Of a DNA stretch of 20,762 nt, positions 1-6,709 are shown one piece after another. The stretch is taken from NCBI GenBank assembly GCA_934155005.1, contig CAKPGR010000018.1:1-20762 (forward strand). The letters are read 5' to 3'. The stretch is from an uncultured Bacilli bacterium (lineage in GTDB: Bacteria > Bacillota_I > Bacilli_A > RF39 > UBA660). Both the position numbers and the translations under genes were made by a program. The notes below the pieces were generated by a model. It was not told the DNA's origin. It saw nothing but the letters and a program-made list of their open reading frames with translations, and did no database searches. Each line of letters begins with the position of its first letter. Within the stretch, counting starts at the first letter, position 1.

Positions 1-306
1 AAACTAATTAATATTTTAAGAAAAAATAATGTTAAAATATATTGTGTATCTGGAATGAAATTTTCATTTCATTTGAAAGCAAAAGAATACTTCGTTCATA
101 AATATTATGGAAATGATATAGAAGTAATTTCAACAAAAAATCAGCAATTAAAAATAGATGCAGCAAAAATAATTAGCAAGGTTAATAATTGTAATTTAAA
201 TGAGGTATTATTTGTAGATGATATTGAAGAAAACATTATTAACTTTGATAAGATAGGAATAAATGCATTATTACCTGGTGATGTTGATTCGTTGATAGAA
301 AAGTAA
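1..306 (+). CDS. HAD-superfamily hydrolase, C-terminal part (5' end outside window)
   Basis: The frame is open from base 1, so the gene starts upstream and only its last 101 residues are visible; the ATG at 55 is internal. HAD signs are an early IYCVSG segment (motif II-like Ser after a beta strand), a Lys in KIDAAKII (motif III position), and VLFVDDIEENI, the motif IV acidic pair that binds Mg2+ in this superfamily. The following GINALLPGD fits the last core strand and loop. HAD enzymes are usually cytoplasmic phosphatases acting on small phosphorylated metabolites; the nucleophile motif I and cap are not in view, so the substrate cannot be guessed. It ends 18 bases before the rbgA start and is probably co-transcribed with it. 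Confident on the fold, not on the function. Confidence 0.72.
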   Translation, partial: KLINILRKNNVKIYCVSGMKFSFHLKAKEYFVHKYYGNDIEVISTKNQQLKIDAAKIISKVNNCNLNEVLFVDDIEENIINFDKIGINALLPGDVDSLIEK

Positions 307-324
307 ATAAAGTAGGTGAAAATA

Positions 325-1191
325 ATGAATAATGAAAATAAAACTAATATAAATTGGTATCCTGGTCATATGGCCAAAACTAAACGACTAATAAATGAAA
401 AAATAAACCAAATAGATATTGTATATGAACTAATAGATGCTAGAATTCCTTTTTCATCCAAGATTGTTGATATAGATAATTTTATTCATAATAAACCAAA
501 AATATTAATTATGACAAAATATGATTTATGTGACAAGGGAGAAACAAAAAAATGGATAAAGCATTATGAAGATATTGGTTATAAAGTTATTACTATGGAG
601 CCTAGTACTAAAATAAATACTATAATCGATGAAACAAATAAATTGATGGAAGATGAAAATAAAAAAAGAAAAGAAAAAGGCTTAAATAAGAAAAAAACTA
701 GAATACTAATAGTAGGTATACCAAATGTTGGTAAATCTACATTAATTAATAAGTTGGTTTCAAAGAAAGCTGTTACCGTTGGCAATAAACCAGGAGTTAC
801 GAAAAATTTAGACTGGATTAGAATAAATGATGAATTAGAAATGCTTGATTCACCAGGAATCTTGTGGCCAAAATTTGAGAATCAAAATATTGCTCTAAAT
901 TTGGCAAGTCTAACAGCTATTAAAGAAGATATATTACCTCTCGAACACGTTGTTTGTTATATTTTAAGTATGCTTTATAAATATTATCCCAATATATTAA
1001 AAGAAAGATATAATCTAACTGAACTAGATGAAGATTTTATAAATGCTTTTGATACTATTGGTAAGAAAAGAGGTTGCTTAGTAAAAGGTGGGTTAGTTGA
1101 TTACGATAAAGTATGTACAGTTGTTATGAATGATATTAAAAATGAGTATATAAAAGGTATTACATTTGATAGGTATGATGATATTATATGA
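325..1191 (+). CDS. rbgA: Ribosome biogenesis GTPase RbgA (YlqF)
   Basis: Circularly permuted GTPase that helps late assembly of the 50S subunit in the cytoplasm. The permuted order is plain: the G4 motif TKYD (residues 64-67) comes before the P-loop GIPNVGKS (131-138), a G2-like GVT (157-159) and the G3 motif DSPG (175-178). The N-terminal NWYPGHMAK (10-18) is typical and contains the His known to be catalytic in Bacillus RbgA. The C-terminal part matches the family's RNA-binding helical domain, and 288 residues is normal length. I chose ATG 325 because AGGTGA (314-319) sits 5 bases upstream; the in-frame GTG at 316 lies inside that Shine-Dalgarno sequence. The stop overlaps the start of the Smr gene (ATGA), so the two are translationally coupled. 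Confidence 0.95.
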   Translation: MNNENKTNINWYPGHMAKTKRLINEKINQIDIVYELIDARIPFSSKIVDIDNFIHNKPKILIMTKYDLCDKGETKKWIKHYEDIGYKVITMEPSTKINTIIDETNKLMEDENKKRKEKGLNKKKTRILIVGIPNVGKSTLINKLVSKKAVTVGNKPGVTKNLDWIRINDELEMLDSPGILWPKFENQNIALNLASLTAIKEDILPLEHVVCYILSMLYKYYPNILKERYNLTELDEDFINAFDTIGKKRGCLVKGGLVDYDKVCTVVMNDIKNEYIKGITFDRYDDII

Positions 1192-1451
1192 ATTTGAATT
1201 ATGTTTTCACTAGTAATTTACCATCACTTGATTTACATGGCTATGATAGAGAAACAGCTCGTGTAGCAATTAATGATTTTATCAATGATAATATAAAAAT
1301 GCAAAATGATACTATTTTAATCATCCATGGTATAGGCAGTGGAATCTTAAAAAAGACAACACAAGAAACTTTAAGAAAGAATAAAAATGTTATAAATTAT
1401 CAAATAGACTTTTTTAATCAAGGAAGTACAATAGTTCGTATTTCTGTTTGA
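1188..1451 (+). CDS. Stand-alone Smr-domain protein
   Basis: An 87-residue protein consisting of little more than one Smr (small MutS-related) domain, with its two hallmarks: DLHG (15-18) and HGIGSGIL (47-54). The domain is the C-terminal piece of MutS2, where it has nuclease activity and a role at collided ribosomes; stand-alone copies are probably nucleic-acid binders or nickases. It lacks the MutS2 ATPase and coiled coil, so it is not a truncated MutS2 as far as visible. It overlaps rbgA by 4 bases (ATGA) and shares its operon, which suggests a ribosome- or RNA-related role, but that is inference. Its TGA stop lies inside the -35 box of the next promoter (1448-1476). Confidence 0.85.
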   Translation: MNLNYVFTSNLPSLDLHGYDRETARVAINDFINDNIKMQNDTILIIHGIGSGILKKTTQETLRKNKNVINYQIDFFNQGSTIVRISV

Positions 1452-1476
1452 CAAAAAACTTATTTTGTGCTATAAT
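1448..1476 (+). promoter_or_regulatory. Perfect consensus extended -10 promoter
   Basis: TTGACA (1448-1453), a 17-base spacer, and TATAAT (1471-1476) with TGC just before the -10. Every base matches the housekeeping consensus, which is rare in nature. The -35 overlaps the Smr stop codon. Transcription would start near 1483, 131 bases before the next gene, and would run through a second promoter at 1555-1583. Confidence 0.85.
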
Positions 1477-1554
1477 TTTAACTAATAACAAAGAACAAAA
1501 ACCTTTGAAAAATAAAGGAATTTGTAAAAATGTTATTAAAAAAATCATAAAAAG

Positions 1555-1583
1555 TTGACAAATTGAAAAAATAGTGATAGTAT
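1555..1583 (+). promoter_or_regulatory. Second promoter for the 1614 gene
   Basis: TTGACA (1555-1560), a 17-base spacer, and TAGTAT (1578-1583) preceded by TGA, giving an extended -10. The predicted start near 1590 gives a leader of about 24 bases carrying the Shine-Dalgarno AGGGGG (1601-1606). Confidence 0.8.
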
Positions 1584-1613
1584 ACGTGGCATAAATTCGA
1601 AGGGGGTTATTTT

Positions 1614-3083
1614 ATGTATAACGAGAGAACAAATTTTTCAATTAAGAATGTTATTATACAATTCTTATTTATAGCTTTATTTATATTTGTATTAATATGG
1701 CTATTTCCACTAAAAAGTGATTTAAAAAATTTAGGATCAAATGATTCGACTGATTTATCTGTTTTGACAGATAGAATATTTAATGAAAATATTATAGCAA
1801 TGAAAGATGCTGCTAAAAGTTATTATACTTTAGAAAGATTACCACAAAATGTTGGTGATAAAGTAAAAATGACTTTAGGTGAAATGTTAGATAAAAAGAT
1901 TATTTTACCATTTAAAGATAAAAATGGAAAGTCTTGTAGTTTAACTGATTCATATGTTGAAGTAACTAAACATGATACTGAATATGTTATGAAAGTTAAT
2001 TTAAAATGTAGTGATGAAGAAAATTACTTATTAGTATACATGGGATGTTATGATTATTGTTCAACAACAATATGTGAAAAAAATGCTTCTGATATTTCAA
2101 CACCAGTTATTTACAAAGCAAAAAAAGAAACAAAAACAAAAACAGAAACTAAGAAAAATGTAATTAACAAAATTATTGACATAGTAGTACCAGATGAAAA
2201 ACATTATTGTGAATATAGAAATGGTAAATATTATGATAAGAGTGGTAATGTAGTATCAGAATCAGCTTATAAAGCTTCATGTGAAAAAGTTGAAGTTAAA
2301 CATTATTGTGAATATGTTAATGGAAAATACTACGATAAAAATGGTAATGTTGTTTCTAAGGAAGAATATAAAAAATCTTGTGAAACACCTGTTGTAATTG
2401 AATACTTATATGAATATTCAAAAACTAATCCATCAGTTTGTAGTGAGTCAGATTGGTCAAATTGGTCAACAACACCTGTATCTGCATCATATAATACAAA
2501 AGTTCAATCTAAAACTGTAACTGAAAAGAGATTAAAAGGGTATAATGTAAAAACTGCTCTTGATAAATCAAAACCAATTTATGGTACAAAAGAAATAAAT
2601 ACAGGAGCTACTACAACTAAAAAAGTTTGTACAGCTTATGGTAATGTAGCAACTGGTGAATACACATATAGTGATTGGGCATATGTTGGAGATGTATATT
2701 TAACTTATTCACCATCTGATAGTGACTCTGTAAAATATGTTTGGGTTGATAATTCTGACTGGATATGTGGTGAAAATTGTACTTCTGGTACAACTCATAA
2801 ATATATGAAATATACAAGAACAAAAACACCAATTACTAGATATCAATGTACTAACTGGGAGACTAAAACAGTTCCTGTAACAACAACTGTAAGAGTAATT
2901 ACAGGGTATGAAACAAAAATAGTAAGTAAAACACCAGTTTATGATGAAGTATTAACAAAATATTATAGATACAAAACTAAATCATGCACAAAAGAAAGTA
3001 CATCAACAAAATGGAGTACTTACAATGATAAATCATTATTAAACGCTGGTTACAATTATACTGGTAACAAAAAACAAAAATAA
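1614..3083 (+). CDS. Cysteine-rich membrane-anchored exported protein with tandem repeats
   Basis: Not recognised as a named family. The short positive N-terminus is followed by one membrane segment (about 13-33), so the rest should lie outside the cell. Residues about 50-155 (conserved-looking AAKSYYTLERLP, then TLGEMLDKKII and DKNGKSC) have the layout of a pilin- or pseudopilin-like globular head; this is a guess from pattern. A Lys/Thr linker (170-185) leads to a near-perfect 33-residue tandem repeat, HYCEY-NGKYYDK-GNVVS ending in KxSCE (197-223 and 230-256). The C-terminal half is rich in Trp, Tyr and Thr with WSNWS-like motifs and ends in GNKKQK. There are 15 Cys, all after the membrane segment, several spaced as likely disulfide pairs. 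No sortase motif. Strong SD and two strong promoters imply high expression; the 3114 gene follows after 30 bases. Confidence 0.8.
   Translation: MYNERTNFSIKNVIIQFLFIALFIFVLIWLFPLKSDLKNLGSNDSTDLSVLTDRIFNENIIAMKDAAKSYYTLERLPQNVGDKVKMTLGEMLDKKIILPFKDKNGKSCSLTDSYVEVTKHDTEYVMKVNLKCSDEENYLLVYMGCYDYCSTTICEKNASDISTPVIYKAKKETKTKTETKKNVINKIIDIVVPDEKHYCEYRNGKYYDKSGNVVSESAYKASCEKVEVKHYCEYVNGKYYDKNGNVVSKEEYKKSCETPVVIEYLYEYSKTNPSVCSESDWSNWSTTPVSASYNTKVQSKTVTEKRLKGYNVKTALDKSKPIYGTKEINTGATTTKKVCTAYGNVATGEYTYSDWAYVGDVYLTYSPSDSDSVKYVWVDNSDWICGENCTSGTTHKYMKYTRTKTPITRYQCTNWETKTVPVTTTVRVITGYETKIVSKTPVYDEVLTKYYRYKTKSCTKESTSTKWSTYNDKSLLNAGYNYTGNKKQK
2202..2381 (+). repeat. Intragenic tandem repeat (two copies)
   Basis: Two copies encoding the same 27-residue Cys-to-Cys unit, at 2202-2282 and 2301-2381, with starts 99 bases apart. 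Both begin HYCEY and include NGKYYDK. The copies differ at scattered, mostly conservative positions, so this is an old domain duplication rather than a recent slippage product. Confidence 0.85.
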
Positions 3084-3113
3084 TCATTATTTTAAGAATG
3101 AAAGGGTGATTTT

Positions 3114-5108
3114 ATGAATAATATAAAAGAAACAATAGAAGCTAAAATAAAGTCTTTTGAAGAGGTGGCTAATAATAATTTAGCCTTCTCTAATAAAGAA
3201 GCAAAAAGATTAAAACAAATAGTTGAAAATCTTTGTAAAGCAGCTAAATTATCAGATGAAGAACAAAAATCTTATATGGATAGAGTTGATAATATAGTTA
3301 ATGTTGCAAAAGATGATAATAAATTTGTTTCAGAAGTTTCACCAAAAAATGTAGAAGTTAAAGAAATTTCTAGTTTAAAAGATAAAATAAAACGTAATAA
3401 GTTTAAAATAGCTGCTATTGTAACAGCAGCAGCAGTTACTGTTGGTGCAGCAGGTAATTATTTAAGTAAGAACAATCAAACTGATGTAAAAGCTGAAACA
3501 ACTACTGAAAAAGAAGAAAAAGCAACTATGGATAAAAAGTTTGTTAAATTTAATGATGAAACTGTAGGTTCAATAGATGATGCATTAACTTCTGGTATCA
3601 ATTTAACTACTGATGAAACTTTAAAAGATACAGATAAGGAAACTTATGCGAAGGTATTAACAAATTATCGTATTGTTGCTAATATGGATGATTTTACAAA
3701 TTTAGAATATGCTGAAATGTTTGGGGAAAATAATAACCCAACTGAGGATTTGATAGAAAGCTTTCTTGAATATAATGAAAAGATTAACAAACATTTAATG
3801 ACTGTAACAGACAGCACAAGATTAGATTATAGTAATTTATATAATAATGAAAAAGATGCAGAAGTATTAAATGAAAGTGAAAGATTAATTGCTGTTATGA
3901 ATGATTCTCAAACAGATGATGCAAAGTTAACAGCTGCTAAAGAGTGGTATAGTTATGTTACTAATATATTAACTTCAACTGAAGGGGATATAGCTTTGTC
4001 ATCACAAGCATTAGATACCTTAGTTACTCATAGTGAAGCTTATGATGAGTTAACTAGAGGTTCTTATGAAAATGTTTTAGGTGCTCATATTGATGATGAA
4101 TTAGAACATAAATTTAATATTTCTAAGGCTGCTTGTTTAGGAATAAAGGAAGATTCTAACTTAAATGTAGAAGAAGAAAATATTTCAAATCTTAAAAGTG
4201 AATTTAGAATTCCACTTATTAATAAATTAAATGCGAAATATGATAATGCTATATCTGAAAGAGCATTACAAATGCAACTTGGAAATAAGCTTAATACTGA
4301 AAATTCATATGAAAAAGATGTTGAATACGTAAAAGAAAAAATTGATCTTTCAAAATATAATAGTGCTGATAGTCTTCTTCAAAAACAAATAAATGAAAAA
4401 GGTCTTAATAAAAGTGAAAAATCAGTAAATGATAGTGGTGTTTCAGATGGAAAAGGTGGAATTTATGATAAAGCTGATATGATTGCTCATGGTGTTAATC
4501 CATCAGATCCAAATGCTGTTGCTAAATATAAAAAATCAGTAGAAGATGAAACAAAAAAACAAGAAATAGAAGTAACAACTAATTCAAATGGTAAAGTCAT
4601 AGATCCAAATGAAATAAATAAGTATGCTAATATGGGATCAAATGACTATGCTAATGGAACATATAATGAATCAAAAGTTCCTAGTGATTACTTAGAATTT
4701 TATAGAAGTGGTAGAAATGCTGCAAAAGAATCAATGGATGCTATTAAAGATGAAGAAACTAATACTTTTGAACCAGCAACTGGTGAAAGTACAAAAACAG
4801 AAACTGATATTAAAACAGATGATTATACTGATCAAAATAATAATTTTAATAATAGTGATTCTAATATTGAATACGAAGAAAAATTTGTACCAATTGATGG
4901 GTCAGAAACTATTACTAATGAATCAGAAATAACAACAGATGATTACCTAACATCTTATAATGATGATATAGAAATTAATGATACATATTATGCTATTGAA
5001 AATAATGATTTAGAAGAATTAAAAGAATTTAGAGATCAATTATATCAAATAATTGAAAGTGACGTTGAAACATACGATTACACTGATGATAATGTAAAAA
5101 CAATGTAG
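3114..5108 (+). CDS. Large bitopic membrane protein with acidic extracellular tail, unknown function
   Basis: Not recognised. Residues 1-95 form a charged, helical, probably coiled-coil cytoplasmic region (FEEVANNNLAFSNKEAKRLK and onward). A basic KDKIKRNKFK patch comes just before an Ala-rich membrane segment (about 98-116, AAIVTAAAVTVGAAG). By the positive-inside rule the remaining 545 residues are outside. They are acidic, Asn/Asp/Glu/Thr-rich and mostly helical up to about 440, then look disordered, with two related patches, IKTDDYTD and EITTDDYL. Only two Cys are present, in contrast to its neighbour. SD AAGGGTGAT precedes the ATG; the gene lies 30 bases after the 1614 gene with no terminator between, so one operon. 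A terminator follows at 5111-5139. The pair probably acts together at the cell surface, but this is inference from context. Confidence 0.78.
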   Translation: MNNIKETIEAKIKSFEEVANNNLAFSNKEAKRLKQIVENLCKAAKLSDEEQKSYMDRVDNIVNVAKDDNKFVSEVSPKNVEVKEISSLKDKIKRNKFKIAAIVTAAAVTVGAAGNYLSKNNQTDVKAETTTEKEEKATMDKKFVKFNDETVGSIDDALTSGINLTTDETLKDTDKETYAKVLTNYRIVANMDDFTNLEYAEMFGENNNPTEDLIESFLEYNEKINKHLMTVTDSTRLDYSNLYNNEKDAEVLNESERLIAVMNDSQTDDAKLTAAKEWYSYVTNILTSTEGDIALSSQALDTLVTHSEAYDELTRGSYENVLGAHIDDELEHKFNISKAACLGIKEDSNLNVEEENISNLKSEFRIPLINKLNAKYDNAISERALQMQLGNKLNTENSYEKDVEYVKEKIDLSKYNSADSLLQKQINEKGLNKSEKSVNDSGVSDGKGGIYDKADMIAHGVNPSDPNAVAKYKKSVEDETKKQEIEVTTNSNGKVIDPNEINKYANMGSNDYANGTYNESKVPSDYLEFYRSGRNAAKESMDAIKDEETNTFEPATGESTKTETDIKTDDYTDQNNNFNNSDSNIEYEEKFVPIDGSETITNESEITTDDYLTSYNDDIEINDTYYAIENNDLEELKEFRDQLYQIIESDVETYDYTDDNVKTM

Positions 5109-5110
5109 TA

Positions 5111-5139
5111 AAAATATAGTGTAAACCACTATATTTTTT
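5111..5139 (+). terminator. Intrinsic terminator after the 3114 gene
   Basis: An 11-bp stem (5111-5121 with 5127-5137), a 5-base loop TAAAC, and a T-run. It ends the two-gene 1614-5108 operon just upstream of a new promoter. Confidence 0.85.
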
Positions 5140-5141
5140 CT

Positions 5142-5170
5142 TTGACATACTTTTATATTTATGATACTAT
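5142..5170 (+). promoter_or_regulatory. Promoter for the 5203 gene
   Basis: TTGACA (5142-5147), a 17-base spacer, and TACTAT (5165-5170) with TGA before it (extended -10). The predicted start near 5177 gives a leader of about 26 bases with the strong SD AGGGAGG (5189-5195). Confidence 0.82.
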
Positions 5171-5202
5171 TTATAATAGAGAGAGACTAGGGAGGCACCA
5201 GT

Positions 5203-5622
5203 ATGAAAGGAAATTATGCTTTTGAATATGTTAATGAAAATGAATTCCATAAACTTGAAAGGTCATTAAAAAAATACAATATGTTAGCATATAAAAAATT
5301 ATACTTTGATTATTATCCAAATTTAAAGGATGGAAATTTTTTAGGAAAATTAGTTGCAACTAATAAAGATAATAATACCAAAACTTATGAACTAAAATTA
5401 CCTACTGATGCTTTATTTTCCAAAGTACATGGTGATATAGAGTTACACTATTTAGTATATGAAAACGAAAAAATTGTTATGTTAAATACACTAACACCAG
5501 AAGATATATTAACAGAGGGACATCAATCTGAGTTAGTAACTTATAAAGGTGTTATGGTTTCAAAAGAACACTCAGAAAAAGATTTATTTAAAATTAATTT
5601 ATTAAATATGTTAAACAAATAA
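5203..5622 (+). CDS. Conserved-looking small cytoplasmic protein, unknown function
   Basis: 139 residues, not recognised. There is no signal peptide or membrane segment. It begins MKGNYAFEYVNENEFHKLE; a middle region with FLGKLVATNKDNNTKTYELK looks like beta strands, and the last third (HSEKDLFKINLLNMLNK) is helical. It is a single-gene unit with its own consensus promoter, a very strong SD seven bases from the ATG, and a terminator on each side. That architecture argues for a real, well-expressed gene despite the lack of a recognisable family. Confidence 0.75.
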   Translation: MKGNYAFEYVNENEFHKLERSLKKYNMLAYKKLYFDYYPNLKDGNFLGKLVATNKDNNTKTYELKLPTDALFSKVHGDIELHYLVYENEKIVMLNTLTPEDILTEGHQSELVTYKGVMVSKEHSEKDLFKINLLNMLNK

Positions 5623-5650
5623 AAAAATCAAATTAATATTTGATTTTTTT
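5621..5650. terminator. Bidirectional terminator between convergent genes
   Basis: A perfect 13-bp stem (5621-5633 with 5638-5650) with loop TAAT; the A-run on one side and T-run on the other serve both strands. It overlaps the last codons of the minus-strand HIT gene and directly follows the stop of the 5203 gene. Confidence 0.85.
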
Positions 5651-5995
5651 GTATACATCTTCAACATTGTCTAAATTATTATTTTCATAAACTGGAATAA
5701 TGTGTAAATGATAATGTTTAACTTCTTGAACAGAACCATTATTTTGAGTTAGAATAATTCCGGTTGGATTAAGTTTATTTTCTAACTCCTTTTTAATGTC
5801 TTTGGCTACTTTCATAATATGATTTAAAGTTTCACTATCAATATCATCTAAATCTTTAAAATGTTTTTTTGGTATTATTAGAGTATGACCATTACTATGT
5901 GGATTAACATCTAAAAATGCTTTAACAATATCATCTTCATATACTGTATAAGATGGTATTTCATTATTCACAATTTTACAAAATATACATTCCAT
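5633..5995 (-). CDS. HIT-family nucleotide-binding protein (HinT-like)
   Basis: Histidine-triad protein of 120 residues, slightly shorter than the usual 135-145 at the C-terminus. The signature HYHLHII (His 94, 96, 98) is intact; these are the catalytic and binding residues for the alpha-phosphate of nucleotides. The N-terminal CIFCKIVNNEIPS carries the CxxC found in zinc-binding bacterial HIT proteins, and NPHSNGHTLIIPKKH is the typical second strand region. HIT proteins hydrolyse AMP-lysine-type phosphoramidates or dinucleotides; the natural substrate in bacteria is usually unknown. It is a minus-strand single gene, divergent from the amidotransferase gene and sharing the 6000-6030 spacer. 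GGTG (6004-6001) is the SD, 5 bases from the ATG. Confidence 0.93.
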   Translation of the reverse strand: MECIFCKIVNNEIPSYTVYEDDIVKAFLDVNPHSNGHTLIIPKKHFKDLDDIDSETLNHIMKVAKDIKKELENKLNPTGIILTQNNGSVQEVKHYHLHIIPVYENNNLDNVEDVYKKIKY

Positions 5996-6010
5996 ATTAT
6001 CACCACTAAT

Positions 6011-6019
6011 ATTATAACA
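6011..6019 (-). promoter_or_regulatory. Extended -10 for the HIT gene
   Basis: On the minus strand TGTTATAAT, an extended -10, with no convincing -35. The predicted start near 6004 leaves a leader of only about 9 bases, so the SD is almost at the 5' end of the transcript. Confidence 0.6.
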
Positions 6020-6049
6020 TATTTTTTAATGTTTAGAATAAAATTAAGT

Positions 6050-6667
6050 ATGAAAAAACCAATAATAGCCTTAGTATCAAGAATATATGAAAAAAATAAT
6101 AAAAAAGTATATGGTGTATATGAAACATATTTGAATAAAATTATAAAAAATGGTGGAGTACCACTAATTATACCTAAAATACAATTAGATATTGAAAATA
6201 AACTAACTGATAAAGAAAAAGATGATTTAACTAAACTTTTAAAACTATGTGATGGGATAGTTATGCCAGGTGGAGACGATCCATACGATTATGACTTTTT
6301 TATTAATGAGTATGCTATAAAAAATGACATTCCAATTTTAGGAATTTGTTTAGGTATGCAAATAATGGGATTAAGTGATGGTAGTGAGTTAGTAAAAATA
6401 AATAATCATTATTTAACAAAACACTTTGTATATTTAAAAAACAATACATATTTAAAAAAAATATATAATGAAGATAATGTAATAGTTAATTCAAGACATA
6501 AATACGCTATCATTGAAGTAAAAAATTATATAGTAAGTTCGATTAGTGATGTTATAGAAAGTATAGAATATCCAAATAAAAAATTTAACATTGGAGTTCA
6601 GTGGCATCCAGAAGAGCTAGAAGATGATAAACTTTTTAAGGAATTTATCTCTAAATGTAAGGACTAG
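6050..6667 (+). CDS. Class-I glutamine amidotransferase-like hydrolase (peptidase C26 / PuuD type)
   Basis: A 205-residue protein with the triad of the class-I amidotransferase fold: nucleophile Cys100 in GICLGMQ, then His186 and Glu188 in QWHPEE. PGGDDPYDYDF (73-83) and VNSRHKYAI (146-154) are the places where PuuD-type gamma-glutamyl-GABA hydrolases have PGGxDxxP and VNSxHHQ. PuuD splits gamma-glutamyl bonds in putrescine breakdown, but no other putrescine genes are nearby, so the substrate is open; at 205 residues it is also shorter than the usual 240-250. Start choice is uncertain: ATG 6050 gives the family-like MKKPIIALVS, ATG 6029 adds seven residues, and neither has a clear SD. The stop TAG lies inside the terminator stem. 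Confidence 0.88.
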   Translation: MKKPIIALVSRIYEKNNKKVYGVYETYLNKIIKNGGVPLIIPKIQLDIENKLTDKEKDDLTKLLKLCDGIVMPGGDDPYDYDFFINEYAIKNDIPILGICLGMQIMGLSDGSELVKINNHYLTKHFVYLKNNTYLKKIYNEDNVIVNSRHKYAIIEVKNYIVSSISDVIESIEYPNKKFNIGVQWHPEELEDDKLFKEFISKCKD

Positions 6668-6685
6668 AAAAAATAGTCCTTTTTT
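6659..6685 (+). terminator. Terminator overlapping the amidotransferase stop codon
   Basis: An 8-bp stem, AAGGACTA (6659-6666) with TAGTCCTT (6674-6681), a 7-base A-rich loop, and a T-run to 6685. The TAG stop (6665-6667) is part of the stem. The last T of the run is the T of the next promoter's TGn. Confidence 0.88.
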
Positions 6686-6693
6686 GCTATAAT
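6685..6693 (+). promoter_or_regulatory. Extended -10 promoter of recD2
   Basis: TGCTATAAT starts directly at the end of the terminator T-run. There is no good -35 (TAGAAA at the right distance, inside the terminator hairpin). The predicted start near 6700 gives a leader of about 10 bases with GGTGAT as SD. Confidence 0.75.
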
Positions 6694-6709
6694 TAAAAAA
6701 GGTGATTCC

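Noticed and set aside
1189..1191. TGA read as Trp (Mycoplasma-type code)
   Set aside because: TGA ends rbgA exactly at the ATGA overlap and ends the Smr gene at a natural domain end; Trp residues are TGG throughout.
1188..1451. Smr gene as a broken MutS2
   Set aside because: It begins with its own ATG coupled to rbgA and no MutS2 remnants occur upstream; rbgA occupies that DNA.
2202..2381. CRISPR-like or mobile direct repeat
   Set aside because: The two copies lie in frame inside one gene and encode a Cys-bounded protein repeat; they differ at several bases and there are only two.
4708..4932. Second frame within the 3114 gene giving an Ile/Leu/Lys-rich peptide
   Set aside because: A shifted reading of an AT-rich acidic region; no SD, and the composition is what a frameshift of this sequence would give.
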